Shown one piece after another: positions 43,003-53,018 of a DNA stretch of 64,000 nt; position 1 is the first letter of the stretch; every line of letters begins with the position of its first letter. Source of the stretch: Niastella populi (GTDB taxonomy: Bacteria > Bacteroidota > Bacteroidia > Chitinophagales > Chitinophagaceae). The notes beneath the pieces are model-generated. The model ran no database searches. It was not told where the DNA came from and saw nothing but the letters and a program-made list of their open reading frames with translations. A program made the translations under genes and the position numbers. The stretch is from assembly GCF_002078015.1 (NCBI RefSeq), contig NZ_LWBP01000156.1, forward strand, positions 62,001 through 126,000, in the 5' to 3' direction.

Positions 43003-45258
43003 ATGGTCACATTCAAAAGATACAAACCCATACTGGTTTGTTTGTTTTTACTGGTTCAAACGGCTACGGCCCAGCCTCCGGCTCCCCAACGCCCCCGGAT
43101 AGGCGTAACCCTGAGCGGCGGCGGCGCCAAAGGGCTAGCGCATATCGGTATTCTGAAAGCTATCGACAGCGCCGGTCTGAACGTCGATTATATAACCGGC
43201 ACCAGTATGGGCAGCATCATCGGCAGCCTGTATGCCATTGGTTATACCGCCGACAGTATTGAAAAGATCACCCGCACTATCGATTGGGACCTGCTGCTCA
43301 GTAACCAGTCTTCCCTCCGCAGCATTTTCATGGAAGAAAAAGACGAGTATTCAAAATATGTGATAGAACTTCCCTGGCAAAACCACAATTTCCGCCTTCC
43401 CAGCGGTCTGCTGCAGGGCCAGGAATTATGGCTGAAATTCTCAGAGCTCTATTTTCCCGTTCACCAGCAAAAAGACTTTTCGCGGTTCAGTATTCCGTTC
43501 CGCTGCATTGGTACCGATGTGGGCAATGGCGAGGCCGTTGTTATGAAGGAAGGTGAAATTATTTCCGCTATCCGTTCAAGCATGGCCATCCCATCGGTAT
43601 TTACCGCCGTTGATTTCAATGGCCGCCGCATGGTCGATGGCGGTGTAGTACGCAATTTTCCCGTGCGTGACGTAAAAGAAATGGGCGCCGATATTGTCAT
43701 AGGCAGTAATGTGGCCAGTGGACTGTTACCATCTGAAAAAGTGCGCAACGCATTACAGATCTTACTACAGATCGCATTTTTCAGGGAGGCGGAAGACGCC
43801 AAAACCGAAGTGCCGCAATGTGATATTTATATTCCATTCAAAATGGAAAAGTATAACATGGGCAGCTTCAACGACGGCGGCGCCATACTTGACCTTGGTA
43901 TTGAAGAAGGCCGCAAATTATACCCGCGGTTCAAACGGCTGGCCGATTCGCTGAATGCGATCTATGGGCCCGCCCCGCTAAAAAAGAACCGCCTGCCGCA
44001 CGTAAACTCGGTGGTTATTTCATCATTTGAAGTACATGGGGTGGAGAAAACTTCTACCGAGTTCTTTGTACATACCATGGACCTGCAACTGGGTAAAACC
44101 TACAATGCGCACAGGCTCTCGAACATGGTGCGCCAGGCATATGGCACCCGCTATTACAGCCGTATTATTTACTCGCTGGTACCAAAACCCGATGGCACCT
44201 GTAAGATCATTTTTGATGTAACGGAAAACCCGTTCACCTTTGCCAAACTGGGTATCCATTACAACCGGTTTACGGGTGTTGGTATTATCGGCAACCTCAC
44301 AGCCCGCAATTTTTTCATAACCAATTCACGCAGCCTGGTTACCATCAATATCGGGGAAAGTTTTCGCATCCGCGGCGAGCACCTGCAATACATTGGCCGG
44401 TTAAAGAATTTTGCGCTGGTGGCCGAAACCCAGTTCGACCGTTTTGAAGTGAATACGTATGACCAGTACAAACAGGATGGACTATACAAACAAACCTTTT
44501 TCAAAGTAGGCGAAAAGCTGCAGTTCTCCCCTACCCGTAATTTTTCCATTGGCGCCGGCCACCGGTTCGAATGGGTGCATTATACGCCCAAGATCTCAAA
44601 AGGCGTAGAGTTCAGGGGAAGCAATAATTATAATACCTTGTTTGGGTTTATATCCCATAACTCGCTCGATAAGGCTATTTTTCCGCGGCGGGGAGTGAAG
44701 GTGTATGGTGAGGCCGGACGGGTTTTTGAGCAGCACCCGAACCTTGATTTCCTTTCCGACGGGGTGCCTATCAATCCCGATTCAGACACAACACGCATCA
44801 ACACGTATCCTTACCTGCGCACTACGCTCGATGTGGAAAGTTATATTCCCATTGGCCGCCGGACCACTTTTCTTTTGAGCGGACAGGGTGGTATAAACTT
44901 CAACTATACGCGGAATGTGTTGAATGAATTTGCGATCGGCGGTCTTACCAAGGTTTTCCGTAACCAGATAACGTTTGCCGGTTTACAGGAAGGCACGTTG
45001 TATACGCCTTCCGTGGCCATGTTACAGGGCGGTGTTCGGGTAAATGTGTTTGCCAATTCATACCTTACCGGTAAGGCCAATGTATTGTTCACCAATTTTG
45101 TAAGCAAAAGCGCCTTCTTCAATAACCCCGATTTTCTTTCAGGCTATTCATTGACCTTCTCGTATAACTTTGCACTGGGCCCCCTTGAAATAAGCACCAT
45201 GTACTGCGATCAAACGAATAAACTGCAATGGTATATTAATTTAGGAATTCCCTTTTAA
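43003..45258 (+). CDS. Patatin-like phospholipase fused to POTRA and beta-barrel (type Vd-like)
   Basis: 751 residues. Signal peptide to about residue 24 (TATA), then patatin domain with the oxyanion hole GGGAKGLAHIG (residues 39-49), nucleophile S68 (GTSMG) and catalytic Asp in MVDGGVVRNFPV (about 212). After about residue 340 comes a POTRA-like domain (FEVHGVEKTSTEFFVHTM), then an Omp85-type barrel ending in a terminal Phe (INLGIPF). This is the architecture of PlpD-like type V secretion proteins. The stop begins a 7-bp repeat. Confidence 0.92.
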   Translation: MVTFKRYKPILVCLFLLVQTATAQPPAPQRPRIGVTLSGGGAKGLAHIGILKAIDSAGLNVDYITGTSMGSIIGSLYAIGYTADSIEKITRTIDWDLLLSNQSSLRSIFMEEKDEYSKYVIELPWQNHNFRLPSGLLQGQELWLKFSELYFPVHQQKDFSRFSIPFRCIGTDVGNGEAVVMKEGEIISAIRSSMAIPSVFTAVDFNGRRMVDGGVVRNFPVRDVKEMGADIVIGSNVASGLLPSEKVRNALQILLQIAFFREAEDAKTEVPQCDIYIPFKMEKYNMGSFNDGGAILDLGIEEGRKLYPRFKRLADSLNAIYGPAPLKKNRLPHVNSVVISSFEVHGVEKTSTEFFVHTMDLQLGKTYNAHRLSNMVRQAYGTRYYSRIIYSLVPKPDGTCKIIFDVTENPFTFAKLGIHYNRFTGVGIIGNLTARNFFITNSRSLVTINIGESFRIRGEHLQYIGRLKNFALVAETQFDRFEVNTYDQYKQDGLYKQTFFKVGEKLQFSPTRNFSIGAGHRFEWVHYTPKISKGVEFRGSNNYNTLFGFISHNSLDKAIFPRRGVKVYGEAGRVFEQHPNLDFLSDGVPINPDSDTTRINTYPYLRTTLDVESYIPIGRRTTFLLSGQGGINFNYTRNVLNEFAIGGLTKVFRNQITFAGLQEGTLYTPSVAMLQGGVRVNVFANSYLTGKANVLFTNFVSKSAFFNNPDFLSGYSLTFSYNFALGPLEISTMYCDQTNKLQWYINLGIPF

Positions 45259-45277
45259 CGCCGAACGCTGAACGCGG
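45256..45277 (+). repeat. TAACGCC/GAACGCT repeat from the stop codon
   Basis: TAACGCC, GAACGCT, GAACGCG with the first TAA being the stop codon. A related series (GCTGAAT, GCTGAAC, GCTTAAC) lies near 19832-19858. Confidence 0.7.
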
Positions 45278-45317
45278 GATGTAAATACAGCCTCTAAATT
45301 TATTTTGTCAGATCTTC

Positions 45318-46376
45318 TTATTCGCCATGCTCTTCGTGCGCCTTTATAAAATCACTTACCAGGTAACTGATCAGTTTACCGGTGGTATCGTTACTGCGGC
45401 CATCACTCAACCTTGTGGCGCCCTCGCATATATGTAAATAGGCAACCTGGCTTTCACGGGCGGCCAGCGTTACATACTGGCGGGCGTGTACGGGTGAAAT
45501 ACCCGATGGCGTCATGGCGCTCGACAATGTGTTTTCAATACAATCGAGGTCAAGCTCTATGCCGGTAAAATTCTCTTCGGTAAAATTGGTAGCGTGGGCT
45601 ATGGCCTGAATGAAATTTCTTTTTTCGAGGATGAAGATATCCTCATAGGTGATGAAATCGAGGAAGGGATTGTTTACGATATCGAGCCAGACGTTTTGTG
45701 GCAGGTAATTTTCATGCAGCCCTATAACACAGTACTTCTGTAAATAGCCATCTTCTTCGGCATAGCGAAAACCATTGCCGCTGTGCCTGCCTTCCGAAGG
45801 GCGAAAATCGGCATGCGCATCGAGATTGATGCAATTTATCTGCGCCAGCGGCAAAACACCCGCTTTGTGTAATCCCTTGGCCGTGCCTTTTATCAGCGGA
45901 TAGGAATTGTTATGACCGCCCCCGATGGCGATGGGGATCCTGTTATGTGATGTAATGATCTTAGCCAGTTCTTCAACCGCATCGTCTATTGTAATAACGG
46001 CGTGGCGGTAGGCATCTATTTTTTCTTCATAACCATATGCGTTCTGTTCTATCAGTTCGCTGGCATCGGTGAAGTTGAATTGACCAAGTAACAACACTTC
46101 TTCCCCGTTTAAAAAATCATTGCTTTGCAGGTTTAAAAAAGCCGAGAGGAAGGGTAACCAGGCTGAGTCGGCCCCACCGGTACCATGGTTGGCGCGAATG
46201 CCGATATCTTCCGGTATTCCAAATACTACATACTTTGCCGGCGATTGCTGCAGGGCGGTTTCCCAGGCGGTTTTTTCGGGCAGTACATGTACACTTTCTC
46301 CCAATTTGGTTTCAAACCGGCGGATCCTTGTAAGATTCAGTACATCGTGTTTGCTGTAGAATTTGAAATGTTTCAT
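45318..46376 (-). CDS. hutG: Formimidoylglutamase (arginase/ureohydrolase fold)
   Basis: 352 residues when started at the ATG at 46376 (MKHFKFYSKHDVL); an ATG 12 codons upstream exists but lies next to a palindromic element. It hydrolyses N-formimidoyl-glutamate to glutamate and formamide, the last step of histidine use. Ureohydrolase metal motifs are IGGGHNNSYP, NLDAHADFRP and the ELDLDCIENT strand (place of DxD). The other hut genes lie further along the same strand, supporting this over arginase. Confidence 0.88.
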   Translation of the reverse strand: MKHFKFYSKHDVLNLTRIRRFETKLGESVHVLPEKTAWETALQQSPAKYVVFGIPEDIGIRANHGTGGADSAWLPFLSAFLNLQSNDFLNGEEVLLLGQFNFTDASELIEQNAYGYEEKIDAYRHAVITIDDAVEELAKIITSHNRIPIAIGGGHNNSYPLIKGTAKGLHKAGVLPLAQINCINLDAHADFRPSEGRHSGNGFRYAEEDGYLQKYCVIGLHENYLPQNVWLDIVNNPFLDFITYEDIFILEKRNFIQAIAHATNFTEENFTGIELDLDCIENTLSSAMTPSGISPVHARQYVTLAARESQVAYLHICEGATRLSDGRSNDTTGKLISYLVSDFIKAHEEHGE

Positions 46377-46401
46377 CTGGAAGTATTTATGGTGATATTT
46401 C

Positions 46402-46476
46402 AGATGTGCCACCCTTCAGATGTGCCATACTTTCAAAGTATGGCACATCTCTGTTACCTCAAAGTGCGGCACATCT
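46402..46476. repeat. Nested palindrome with four AGATGTGCC half-sites
   Basis: Two direct copies (46402, 46418) are followed by two inverted ones (46435-46450, 46461-46476). The inner pair AGATGTGCCATACTTT/AAAGTATGGCACATCT is a perfect 16-bp stem with a single base between arms. The outer pair matches imperfectly. It fills the gap between hutG and the membrane protein gene ending at 46480. Confidence 0.82.
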
Positions 46477-46479
46477 CTT

Positions 46480-48504
46480 TTATAGTTCTGTGCGTTTAAG
46501 CCGGTTTCGCGGTCTCACGAAATCGAGCGGATATTTGTAAAAATATTTCCATAAGATGCGTACAAAACCGGGATAATCTTTTAACCGTATACCGCGTGAA
46601 CGTACTGCTACAAAAAAGGCAAGTGAAAAGCTCACCAGGAAGTTCAGGAACCCGATACCCAAAACGCCCATAAATACATTGGCAAGGTACCGGTAGTTAA
46701 TATGATCCCACCCTACTCCATAGGCCCCCAGTGAAATATTGGCTGCTGAAATGGTAATGTGCCTGATATCGAAAGGTATACCAAATATTTTACCCGCGAT
46801 GCCGGCAAAGCCAAGAAAAAATCCCAATGAGATATTGCCGGCAAGGCTGCCGCCGTTCCGGTTTACATAATCGGATATCCGCTGCAGCCTGTTTTGCGAA
46901 AGCGATAAACGCAGGATGGGATGCTCGGTAAGGCGTTTGCCAATACGGCCATAGTTTATTTTATTCTGTACATAACCGGCGATGATACCGCTCAGGAAAA
47001 GAAAAAAACCGGTATTGCAGGCGTATAAAAGAGAAAGGCTTTGCCAGGGATGCTGGTCCTGCAACAACTGAACAGCCTCTTCGCCCTGTACCAGTGAATG
47101 CCCGAATACCCAATCATACAACCACGCCAGCAGCCAGGTACCCGGGAACACAATGATCAGGTTCCCGATAAAGGACGCGATCTGGCTGCGGCTCACTTTC
47201 GAAACCGTAACCGCCAGGTTGTACAGGTTAGGCGGTTCATCGCTTTTGCGGGCGTCTAACGAACTGGCTACAGCGCTGGCCGTAAATGCCGGCTGTTTGG
47301 TGGCCAGGGTCGATTTGGTTTCTTCAATGGCTACAAACCCCAGGCTGTAATTGACGCTGTAAACAAAACCGCTCCAGAATGGCGCCAGGTGCAGCAGTGT
47401 CAACAGGTTTTTAAAAACGGCCACAAAACAAACGATCAAACCGCCCCACATGGCGCTCCAGATCATTTGAAAGTATTCAAACGGTGAAGCCGTAATATAT
47501 TTATTGCCTTTTTTGCCTTTGTGTTCGGCGATCTGGTAAGCGAGGTAATTGGTGGTTTGCGACAAAAATTCCCTGATACTGTTCTTCCGGTTCTCATTAC
47601 GTACTACCGTAATGAACAGGTTGGCGAAACGGCTCAGGTTGATCTTTTCATCGGCATCGGCAATATCGAGAAGCAGGTACATGCGGTTCAGCTTCTGCTC
47701 TATCTGAAACAAAATAAAGGTTTGCGATAAACTGGTTCCTTTATCGGCTGTTTCATTGCGAATTTGCTGAACCAGCCCGGCGCACTGCTCCAGTACAGCC
47801 ATTAATTCTTTTACCAGCTCGCGTACCGCTTCGGGATGTTTATTGTGCCGCAACACCATTTCTTTTATCTGGTATACCAGGTGTTGTTGTACTGCAAACG
47901 GATAATTGGGCGGTTGCCATTGCTGCGGTATATGTTGGCTGATCTCATTTTCCCAACCCAAATGCGTTACCCGCGCGCTTAATATTTGTAATGACAGCAC
48001 CGATTGTTTTATGATCGCCGGCTCGTTCCCTGAAAATGAAAGTCCGATCTGTTCAAAGAAGTGCACCCATTTCCCGCGGCCTATCTGTTCTACCCATTCA
48101 TAATCGTTATGCTTAAAAAAAATGCGGTTCAACAGGTATAAAAAGTCGTTCGGGTCCTGCGCTGCCGGTAAGAACTTATGTTTAAGGCGTGCATACAGCT
48201 CCCGGCCCGCACCCCGCGAAACCGTGATCCCGCTTTCGGTAAGCATGGGTACCAGGTTGCTGTTGATCAACTGCGCCATAATGGCCACACGCAGGTTGTT
48301 CAATACCGAGGGATGCTGGTGCATAAACCGGATGGCTTCTGCAAATTTTTTATTGGCCTTTTCCAACTCAGGCAGGTTGGGGCGGATCATAGCAATAAAC
48401 GCCACCAGGTAATTCAATGCTTCTTCCCGGTCCTTTATTGATACGGAACGCCCTTTTTCAAGGAAGTCTTTTACGAGATTAATTTTTTTCTTTCTTCGTA
48501 TCAT
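46480..48504 (-). CDS. Gcr-type multi-pass membrane protein (often labelled site-specific recombinase)
   Basis: 674 residues. The first 330 are helical and soluble (LNYLVAFIAMIRPNLPELEK, NNLRVAIMAQLINSN). From about residue 350 there are six or so membrane segments, and GYVQNKINYGRIGKRLTEHP precedes the last group. This layout matches the family named after gonococcal Gcr site-specific recombinase, although nothing in it looks like a recombinase active site; a membrane role is more plausible. It sits between hutG and hutI on the same strand without obvious link to histidine use. Confidence 0.78.
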   Translation of the reverse strand: MIRRKKKINLVKDFLEKGRSVSIKDREEALNYLVAFIAMIRPNLPELEKANKKFAEAIRFMHQHPSVLNNLRVAIMAQLINSNLVPMLTESGITVSRGAGRELYARLKHKFLPAAQDPNDFLYLLNRIFFKHNDYEWVEQIGRGKWVHFFEQIGLSFSGNEPAIIKQSVLSLQILSARVTHLGWENEISQHIPQQWQPPNYPFAVQQHLVYQIKEMVLRHNKHPEAVRELVKELMAVLEQCAGLVQQIRNETADKGTSLSQTFILFQIEQKLNRMYLLLDIADADEKINLSRFANLFITVVRNENRKNSIREFLSQTTNYLAYQIAEHKGKKGNKYITASPFEYFQMIWSAMWGGLIVCFVAVFKNLLTLLHLAPFWSGFVYSVNYSLGFVAIEETKSTLATKQPAFTASAVASSLDARKSDEPPNLYNLAVTVSKVSRSQIASFIGNLIIVFPGTWLLAWLYDWVFGHSLVQGEEAVQLLQDQHPWQSLSLLYACNTGFFLFLSGIIAGYVQNKINYGRIGKRLTEHPILRLSLSQNRLQRISDYVNRNGGSLAGNISLGFFLGFAGIAGKIFGIPFDIRHITISAANISLGAYGVGWDHINYRYLANVFMGVLGIGFLNFLVSFSLAFFVAVRSRGIRLKDYPGFVRILWKYFYKYPLDFVRPRNRLKRTEL

Positions 48505-48528
48505 TTGTCATTTGCGTGATATAGGCAA

Positions 48529-48710
48529 TGCGGTCGTGAATCGGCAATCGGCAATCGTGAAACGGCAACCCCCGACTTCATCGGGGCCGGCTGTGAAAGG
48601 GTTGTCGAATTTCGGGACTTACTCCATTTCAACATTCGACATTGGATATTCAACATTCAATATTTTTGTATTCCCTTTTTTCATTTCTCTGTTCTTCATT
48701 TTTCATTTCA
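48529..48710 (-). repeat. Composite of three 7-bp period families
   Basis: AATCGGC units at 48539-48555, ATTCGAC/ATTGGAT/ATTCAAC/ATTCAAT units at 48634-48664, and TGAAAAA-type units that begin at the hutI TGA stop (48675-48710, minus strand). They occupy nearly the whole 203-bp gap. Confidence 0.75.
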
Positions 48711-49955
48711 CTGCACCCATTCTCCTTTTATCATTACTTTGTCGATCAAATTCGACCCAAACGCGTACGGCAAATATGCCAGCGACGGCACGGGTTGGGT
48801 TAGAATAATACTGGCTTTTTTGCCAATGGAAATACTACCCAGTTCATCGGCGCATTCCATGGCCCAGGCCCCGTTGAGCGTAGCGGCATTGATGGCCTCT
48901 TCAGGTAACATTTTCATTTGAATACAGCTCATATTCACTACCAGGTTCATATTGCCGCTGGGCGATGAACCGGGATTGTAATCAGATGCCAGCGCAATGG
49001 CGCAGCCCGCATCTATAAGAGCGCGTGCCGGTTGAAAGGGCATGCGTAAAAAAAAGGCCGCCGTTGGCAGCAACGTGCCAATGGTTGACGAACCAGCCAG
49101 TGTGCTTATTGCATCTTCATCCATCGTTTCAAGATGGTCAACGCTGATTGCGCCTGCAGCAACGCCGGCCTGCACCCCGCCCGATAAATTAAGCTGGTTG
49201 GCATGGATCTTTGGTTTTAAGCCATGCTGTATGCCGGCCCTGCAGATGGTTTCCGTTTCCGCTGCGGAAAAGAAACCCGTTTCGCAAAAAACGTCGATAT
49301 AATCGGCCAGTTTTTCCCGCGCAATAACGGGTAACATTTCCTGTATAATAAGATCGATATACGCCTGGTGATTGTCTTTATACTCCACCGGATAGGTATG
49401 CGCGCCAAGGAACGTAGCCCTGATGGTAAGCGGCGATCTTTCACGCAGTTTCTTTATCACCCGCAGCATTTTCAGCTCTCCGGCTACGGTCAATCCATAA
49501 CCGCTCTTGATCTCTATTGCGCCGGTTCCCAGCCTGCTCAATGCGGTGAGCCGTTCCCAGGCCATGTTGAACAGTTCATCTTCCGTTGCATCGTTCAATT
49601 TGCGGGCAGAATTAAGGATGCCGCCGCCCTTGGCGGCGATCTCGGCATAACTAAGGCCCTTTAATTTATCGATGAATTCATTTTCCCTGCTGGCGGCAAA
49701 TACAATGTGGGTGTGACTGTCGCACCAGGCGGGTAATACCAGTTTACCGGTGGCGTCGATTGTATCGGCCGGGAGTGAACGGTTGATCGACGGAAGCTGT
49801 TCCATAGGTCCATAGGCGGCTATGGTGTCGTCTTCAATAAGTAAAAATGCGTTATCTATACATGGAAGGAGGGCAAGTTCTTTTCCTCGCAGTACAGGCC
49901 ATTGTTCCCGTACGTTAACGAGTTGTTTTACATTGGTGAGCAGTAATCGGGCCAT
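48708..49955 (-). CDS. hutI: Imidazolonepropionase
   Basis: 415 residues of the amidohydrolase superfamily; hydrolyses imidazolone-5-propionate to N-formimidoyl-glutamate, third step of histidine degradation. The metal pair H81/H83 (WCDSHTHIVFAASRENEF) is visible, followed by the GGGILNSARK substrate loop, the HANQLNLSGGVQAG and VDHLETM metal motifs and the LASDYNPGSSP block. The TGA stop is part of a repeat of TGAAAAA type. Confidence 0.97.
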   Translation of the reverse strand: MARLLLTNVKQLVNVREQWPVLRGKELALLPCIDNAFLLIEDDTIAAYGPMEQLPSINRSLPADTIDATGKLVLPAWCDSHTHIVFAASRENEFIDKLKGLSYAEIAAKGGGILNSARKLNDATEDELFNMAWERLTALSRLGTGAIEIKSGYGLTVAGELKMLRVIKKLRERSPLTIRATFLGAHTYPVEYKDNHQAYIDLIIQEMLPVIAREKLADYIDVFCETGFFSAAETETICRAGIQHGLKPKIHANQLNLSGGVQAGVAAGAISVDHLETMDEDAISTLAGSSTIGTLLPTAAFFLRMPFQPARALIDAGCAIALASDYNPGSSPSGNMNLVVNMSCIQMKMLPEEAINAATLNGAWAMECADELGSISIGKKASIILTQPVPSLAYLPYAFGSNLIDKVMIKGEWVQ

Positions 49956-50037
49956 TGAGTGAAGATACTGAATTTGAAAACCCGGGTATTAATAATAACG
50001 AACGATTACCCTGATTTTTCAAATTGCCGGTAAAAAT

Positions 50038-50081
50038 AAGTCCGGAAGAAAGGGCACCTGCTATGCGCTTCTTCCGGACTT
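50038..50081 (-). terminator. Terminator of otsAB
   Basis: AAGTCCGGAAGAA/TTCTTCCGGACTT forms a perfect 13-bp stem. On the minus strand it is followed by ATTTTTACC. Confidence 0.88.
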
Positions 50082-50106
50082 TCTCCGTCGGACATTTTAT
50101 CTTTAA

Positions 50107-52341
50107 TTACGTTCCAGCGTACTGTTGTTTATTGACCAACGGTAACATCAGCTTTCTTAATAATTGTAATACTTTTTGCTGTGAGAAAACGGTGTATTGG
50201 GCAGAGGTTGAGCCATTGCTTACTTTTATGCTATAGGCGCGTTCGCCCAGTGCTTTGAACATATCCTCATCGGTTGTATCATCGCCCATACACAACACAA
50301 AATCAGGTTGCAGGTCGTTCACGATCTTGAGGGCCATAATGCCTTTATCAAAACCCGACATGCGCACTTCCACCACTTTGTTTCCATCTACCACCTGCAG
50401 CATGGTATTTTGCAACAGCTGCGAAAGGTTGTTGATCAGTTCCCTCGACCGGGTAAAACCGAGATCAGGGTGTGTGTTGCGGTAGTGCCAGGCCAGCGTA
50501 TTCGTTTTTTCTTCTATAAATGAGCCTACGCAATGGGTAACGAACAACTGCATAATGGGCCGGATCTCGTTCTTCCATTGATCGGGGATCGAAACGGCTT
50601 GTTGCCATTGTTCATTTTTGGGTTTGAAGCTGGCGCCATGTTCCGCTACCAGCATCAATGGCAGATCGCCCAGCCATTTCTCGAGGGTTTCCGCCTCGCG
50701 GCCGCTGATAATAACCACATTGTTTCCGGGGTCGGCCGTTAAACTGGCCAACAATGCCCGCAGCTCATCATCGGGTGTTGCATCCTTGGGTAATTTCGCA
50801 TACGGAACCAGGGTGCCATCATAGTCGAGCAGCAGGCAGCGGCTTTTGGCCATCTGGTAATGCAAATGAATTTGTGATCCCGTTCTTTCATCGAGCACTT
50901 TCACCTGTTGTTTTTCCTGTTCTACTTTTACATTCGATAACTGGTCGAGAAAATCACTTACCCATTTGATCACATCATAATCTGACAACCGTTGTTGCAT
51001 CAGCGCCATCCGGTGCTGCTGTTCTTCCTGCGGCATGGTCAATGCCTTGTTTATGGCATTGGAAACTTCAACAATATCGGTCGGGTTCACCAGCAGCGCC
51101 TCATTGAGCTCATTGGCTGCGCCGGCAAGTTCACTCAGGATCAAAACGCCTATCCGTGCTGAACAACTGGCTACATATTCTTTGGCAACCAGGTTCATTC
51201 CATCGCGTAACGGAGTGATCAATGCCACATCGGCTGCTTTGTATAAAGCGGCCAGCTCATTGAACGGAAGATGGGTGTACCTGTAAATAATGGGTTGCCA
51301 GGTAATGGTAGAAATTTTACCGTTGATGGTGCCTATTTTTTGCTCTATCTGTTGTTTACGGTCGTTGTATGCCTGTATATCGTCGCGCGAAGGCACAATG
51401 TTCAGGATGAACACCACTTTTTCGCGCCATTCGGGATACTGCTCCAGGAAATATTCAAATGCATTCAGCCGGTCCATCAGCCCTTTTGTATAATCGAGCC
51501 TGTCGACCGAGAAGATGATCTTTTTGCCTTCGAAATTATTCCTGATGTCTTTATAGTGTTGTTTCGTTTCAGGATCGTCGCAGGCAGTATTGAACTTTTT
51601 ATAATCGATACTGATCGGGAACAGGTCGGCTTTCACCAGCCTGTCCTGGTATTGCATGTTATGAAAATTACTGTCAACGCCAAGGATCATTTTAACCGAT
51701 TGCAAAAAGTGCTGTGCATAATCGTGCGTATGGAAGCCCACAAGGTCACTGCCAAGCACGCCTTTCAGTAAGGATGATTTCCATTCCGCCGGTAACATTC
51801 TGAACAATTCGTATGAAGGGAATGGGATATGTAAAAAGAAACCAACGGTGATATCGGGATTATCGGTGCGCAGCATTTCGGGTAACATCATCAGTTGATA
51901 ATCGTGTACCCATACAGTATCGTCGGGCTGAAGTAACGGTTTCAGTTTATCGGCAAAGGCCCTGTTCACTTTTACATAGGCATCGTAATAGTGGGCCTGG
52001 TATTCGACGAGACTGGGAAAATAATGGAATAAAGGCCATAAAAGCGAATTTGAAAAACCGTTATAATAGTCCTTGTATAACAGTTTGTTCAGGAATAAAG
52101 GAATAACCTCGAAATCTCTGCCTTCGAGTTTTTCAGCTACTACTGTCCATTCATTTTGGGGAAAATCTGCCACACCAAGCCACAATTTTTCGGTAAAGCC
52201 CCTGTTTTTTGAACTCTCACTTTCAAAGTAACTTTTTATTGCAGATACCAACCCGCCGGAGCTTTGCCTAAGTGTAAGTTGATCTCCTTCACGGTCAATG
52301 GAAAATGGTAGCCTGTTAGATATAATGATCAATCGTCCCAT
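50107..52341 (-). CDS. Bifunctional trehalose-6-phosphate synthase/phosphatase
   Basis: 744 residues combining an OtsA-type GT20 domain (start RLIIISNRLPFSIDREGDQL, then SGGLVSAIK, VWVHDYQLMMLPEML and RDGMNLVAKEY) with an OtsB-type HAD phosphatase domain (LLLDYDGTLVPYAKLP at about residue 500, ISGREAETLEKWL, CMGDDTTDEDMF). Together they make trehalose from UDP-glucose and glucose-6-phosphate for osmotic or desiccation tolerance. It is inserted among hut genes with its own terminator. A 402-bp repeat array lies upstream. Confidence 0.96.
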   Translation of the reverse strand: MGRLIIISNRLPFSIDREGDQLTLRQSSGGLVSAIKSYFESESSKNRGFTEKLWLGVADFPQNEWTVVAEKLEGRDFEVIPLFLNKLLYKDYYNGFSNSLLWPLFHYFPSLVEYQAHYYDAYVKVNRAFADKLKPLLQPDDTVWVHDYQLMMLPEMLRTDNPDITVGFFLHIPFPSYELFRMLPAEWKSSLLKGVLGSDLVGFHTHDYAQHFLQSVKMILGVDSNFHNMQYQDRLVKADLFPISIDYKKFNTACDDPETKQHYKDIRNNFEGKKIIFSVDRLDYTKGLMDRLNAFEYFLEQYPEWREKVVFILNIVPSRDDIQAYNDRKQQIEQKIGTINGKISTITWQPIIYRYTHLPFNELAALYKAADVALITPLRDGMNLVAKEYVASCSARIGVLILSELAGAANELNEALLVNPTDIVEVSNAINKALTMPQEEQQHRMALMQQRLSDYDVIKWVSDFLDQLSNVKVEQEKQQVKVLDERTGSQIHLHYQMAKSRCLLLDYDGTLVPYAKLPKDATPDDELRALLASLTADPGNNVVIISGREAETLEKWLGDLPLMLVAEHGASFKPKNEQWQQAVSIPDQWKNEIRPIMQLFVTHCVGSFIEEKTNTLAWHYRNTHPDLGFTRSRELINNLSQLLQNTMLQVVDGNKVVEVRMSGFDKGIMALKIVNDLQPDFVLCMGDDTTDEDMFKALGERAYSIKVSNGSTSAQYTVFSQQKVLQLLRKLMLPLVNKQQYAGT

Positions 52342-52520
52342 AAAAATTACAGTAAACCAGTTAATAAAGAGTCTGTTTTGGCACGCCGGCCTAATCAGTC
52401 ATTTGTCGCTGGGCTGTTATTAAAGAAATTATAATGCCAATAAGGGAGAATTGTTGAAGGGGCTGGCGTATTTAAAGAGATTGTAATGTGGATTTAATGT
52501 GAGATTAAGGAGGGGTTAAT

Positions 52521-52943
52521 GTTCACAGTTCATAGTTCACAGTTCATAGTTCACAGTTCATAGTTCACAGTTCATAGTTCACAGTTCATAGTTCACAGTT
52601 CATAGTTCACAGTTCATAGTTCACAGTTCATAGTTCACAGTTCATAGTTCACAGTTCATAGTTCACAGTTCATAGTTCACAGTTCATAGTTCACAGTTCA
52701 TAGTTCACAGTTCATAGTTCACAGTTCATAGTTCACAGTTCATAGTTCACAGTTCATAGTTCACAGTTCATAGTTCACAGTTCATAGTTCACAGTTCATA
52801 GTTCACAGTTCATAGTTCACAGTTCATAGTTCACAGTTCATAGTTCACAGTTCATAGTTCACAGTTCATAGTTCACAGTTCATAGTTCACAGTTCATAGT
52901 TCACAGTTCATAGTTCACAGTTCGTAGCTTATAGTTTAGGGGT
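52521..52943. repeat. 402-bp perfect 14-bp (7+7) tandem array
   Basis: GTTCACA and GTTCATA alternate without visible error from 52521 to about 52922 (about 29 copies of the 14-mer), then decay into GTTCGTA, GCTTATA, GTTTAGG. The 677-bp gap 52342-53018 holds nothing else that I recognise. The array is the same family as at 13846, which is about 38.7 kb away. Confidence 0.95.
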
Positions 52944-53018
52944 TGGGCTGGGTTTAAAAAGAAAAGGAGACAAAGCGTTTCCACTTCATCTCCCTTTAAT
53001 GTTGTATGTTCTTAGTGC

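Noticed and set aside
46480-48504. Site-specific recombinase suggesting a DNA inversion system
   Set aside because: The Gcr family name is historical; the protein has a helical half and a membrane half, with no recombinase active-site pattern and no invertible repeats nearby.
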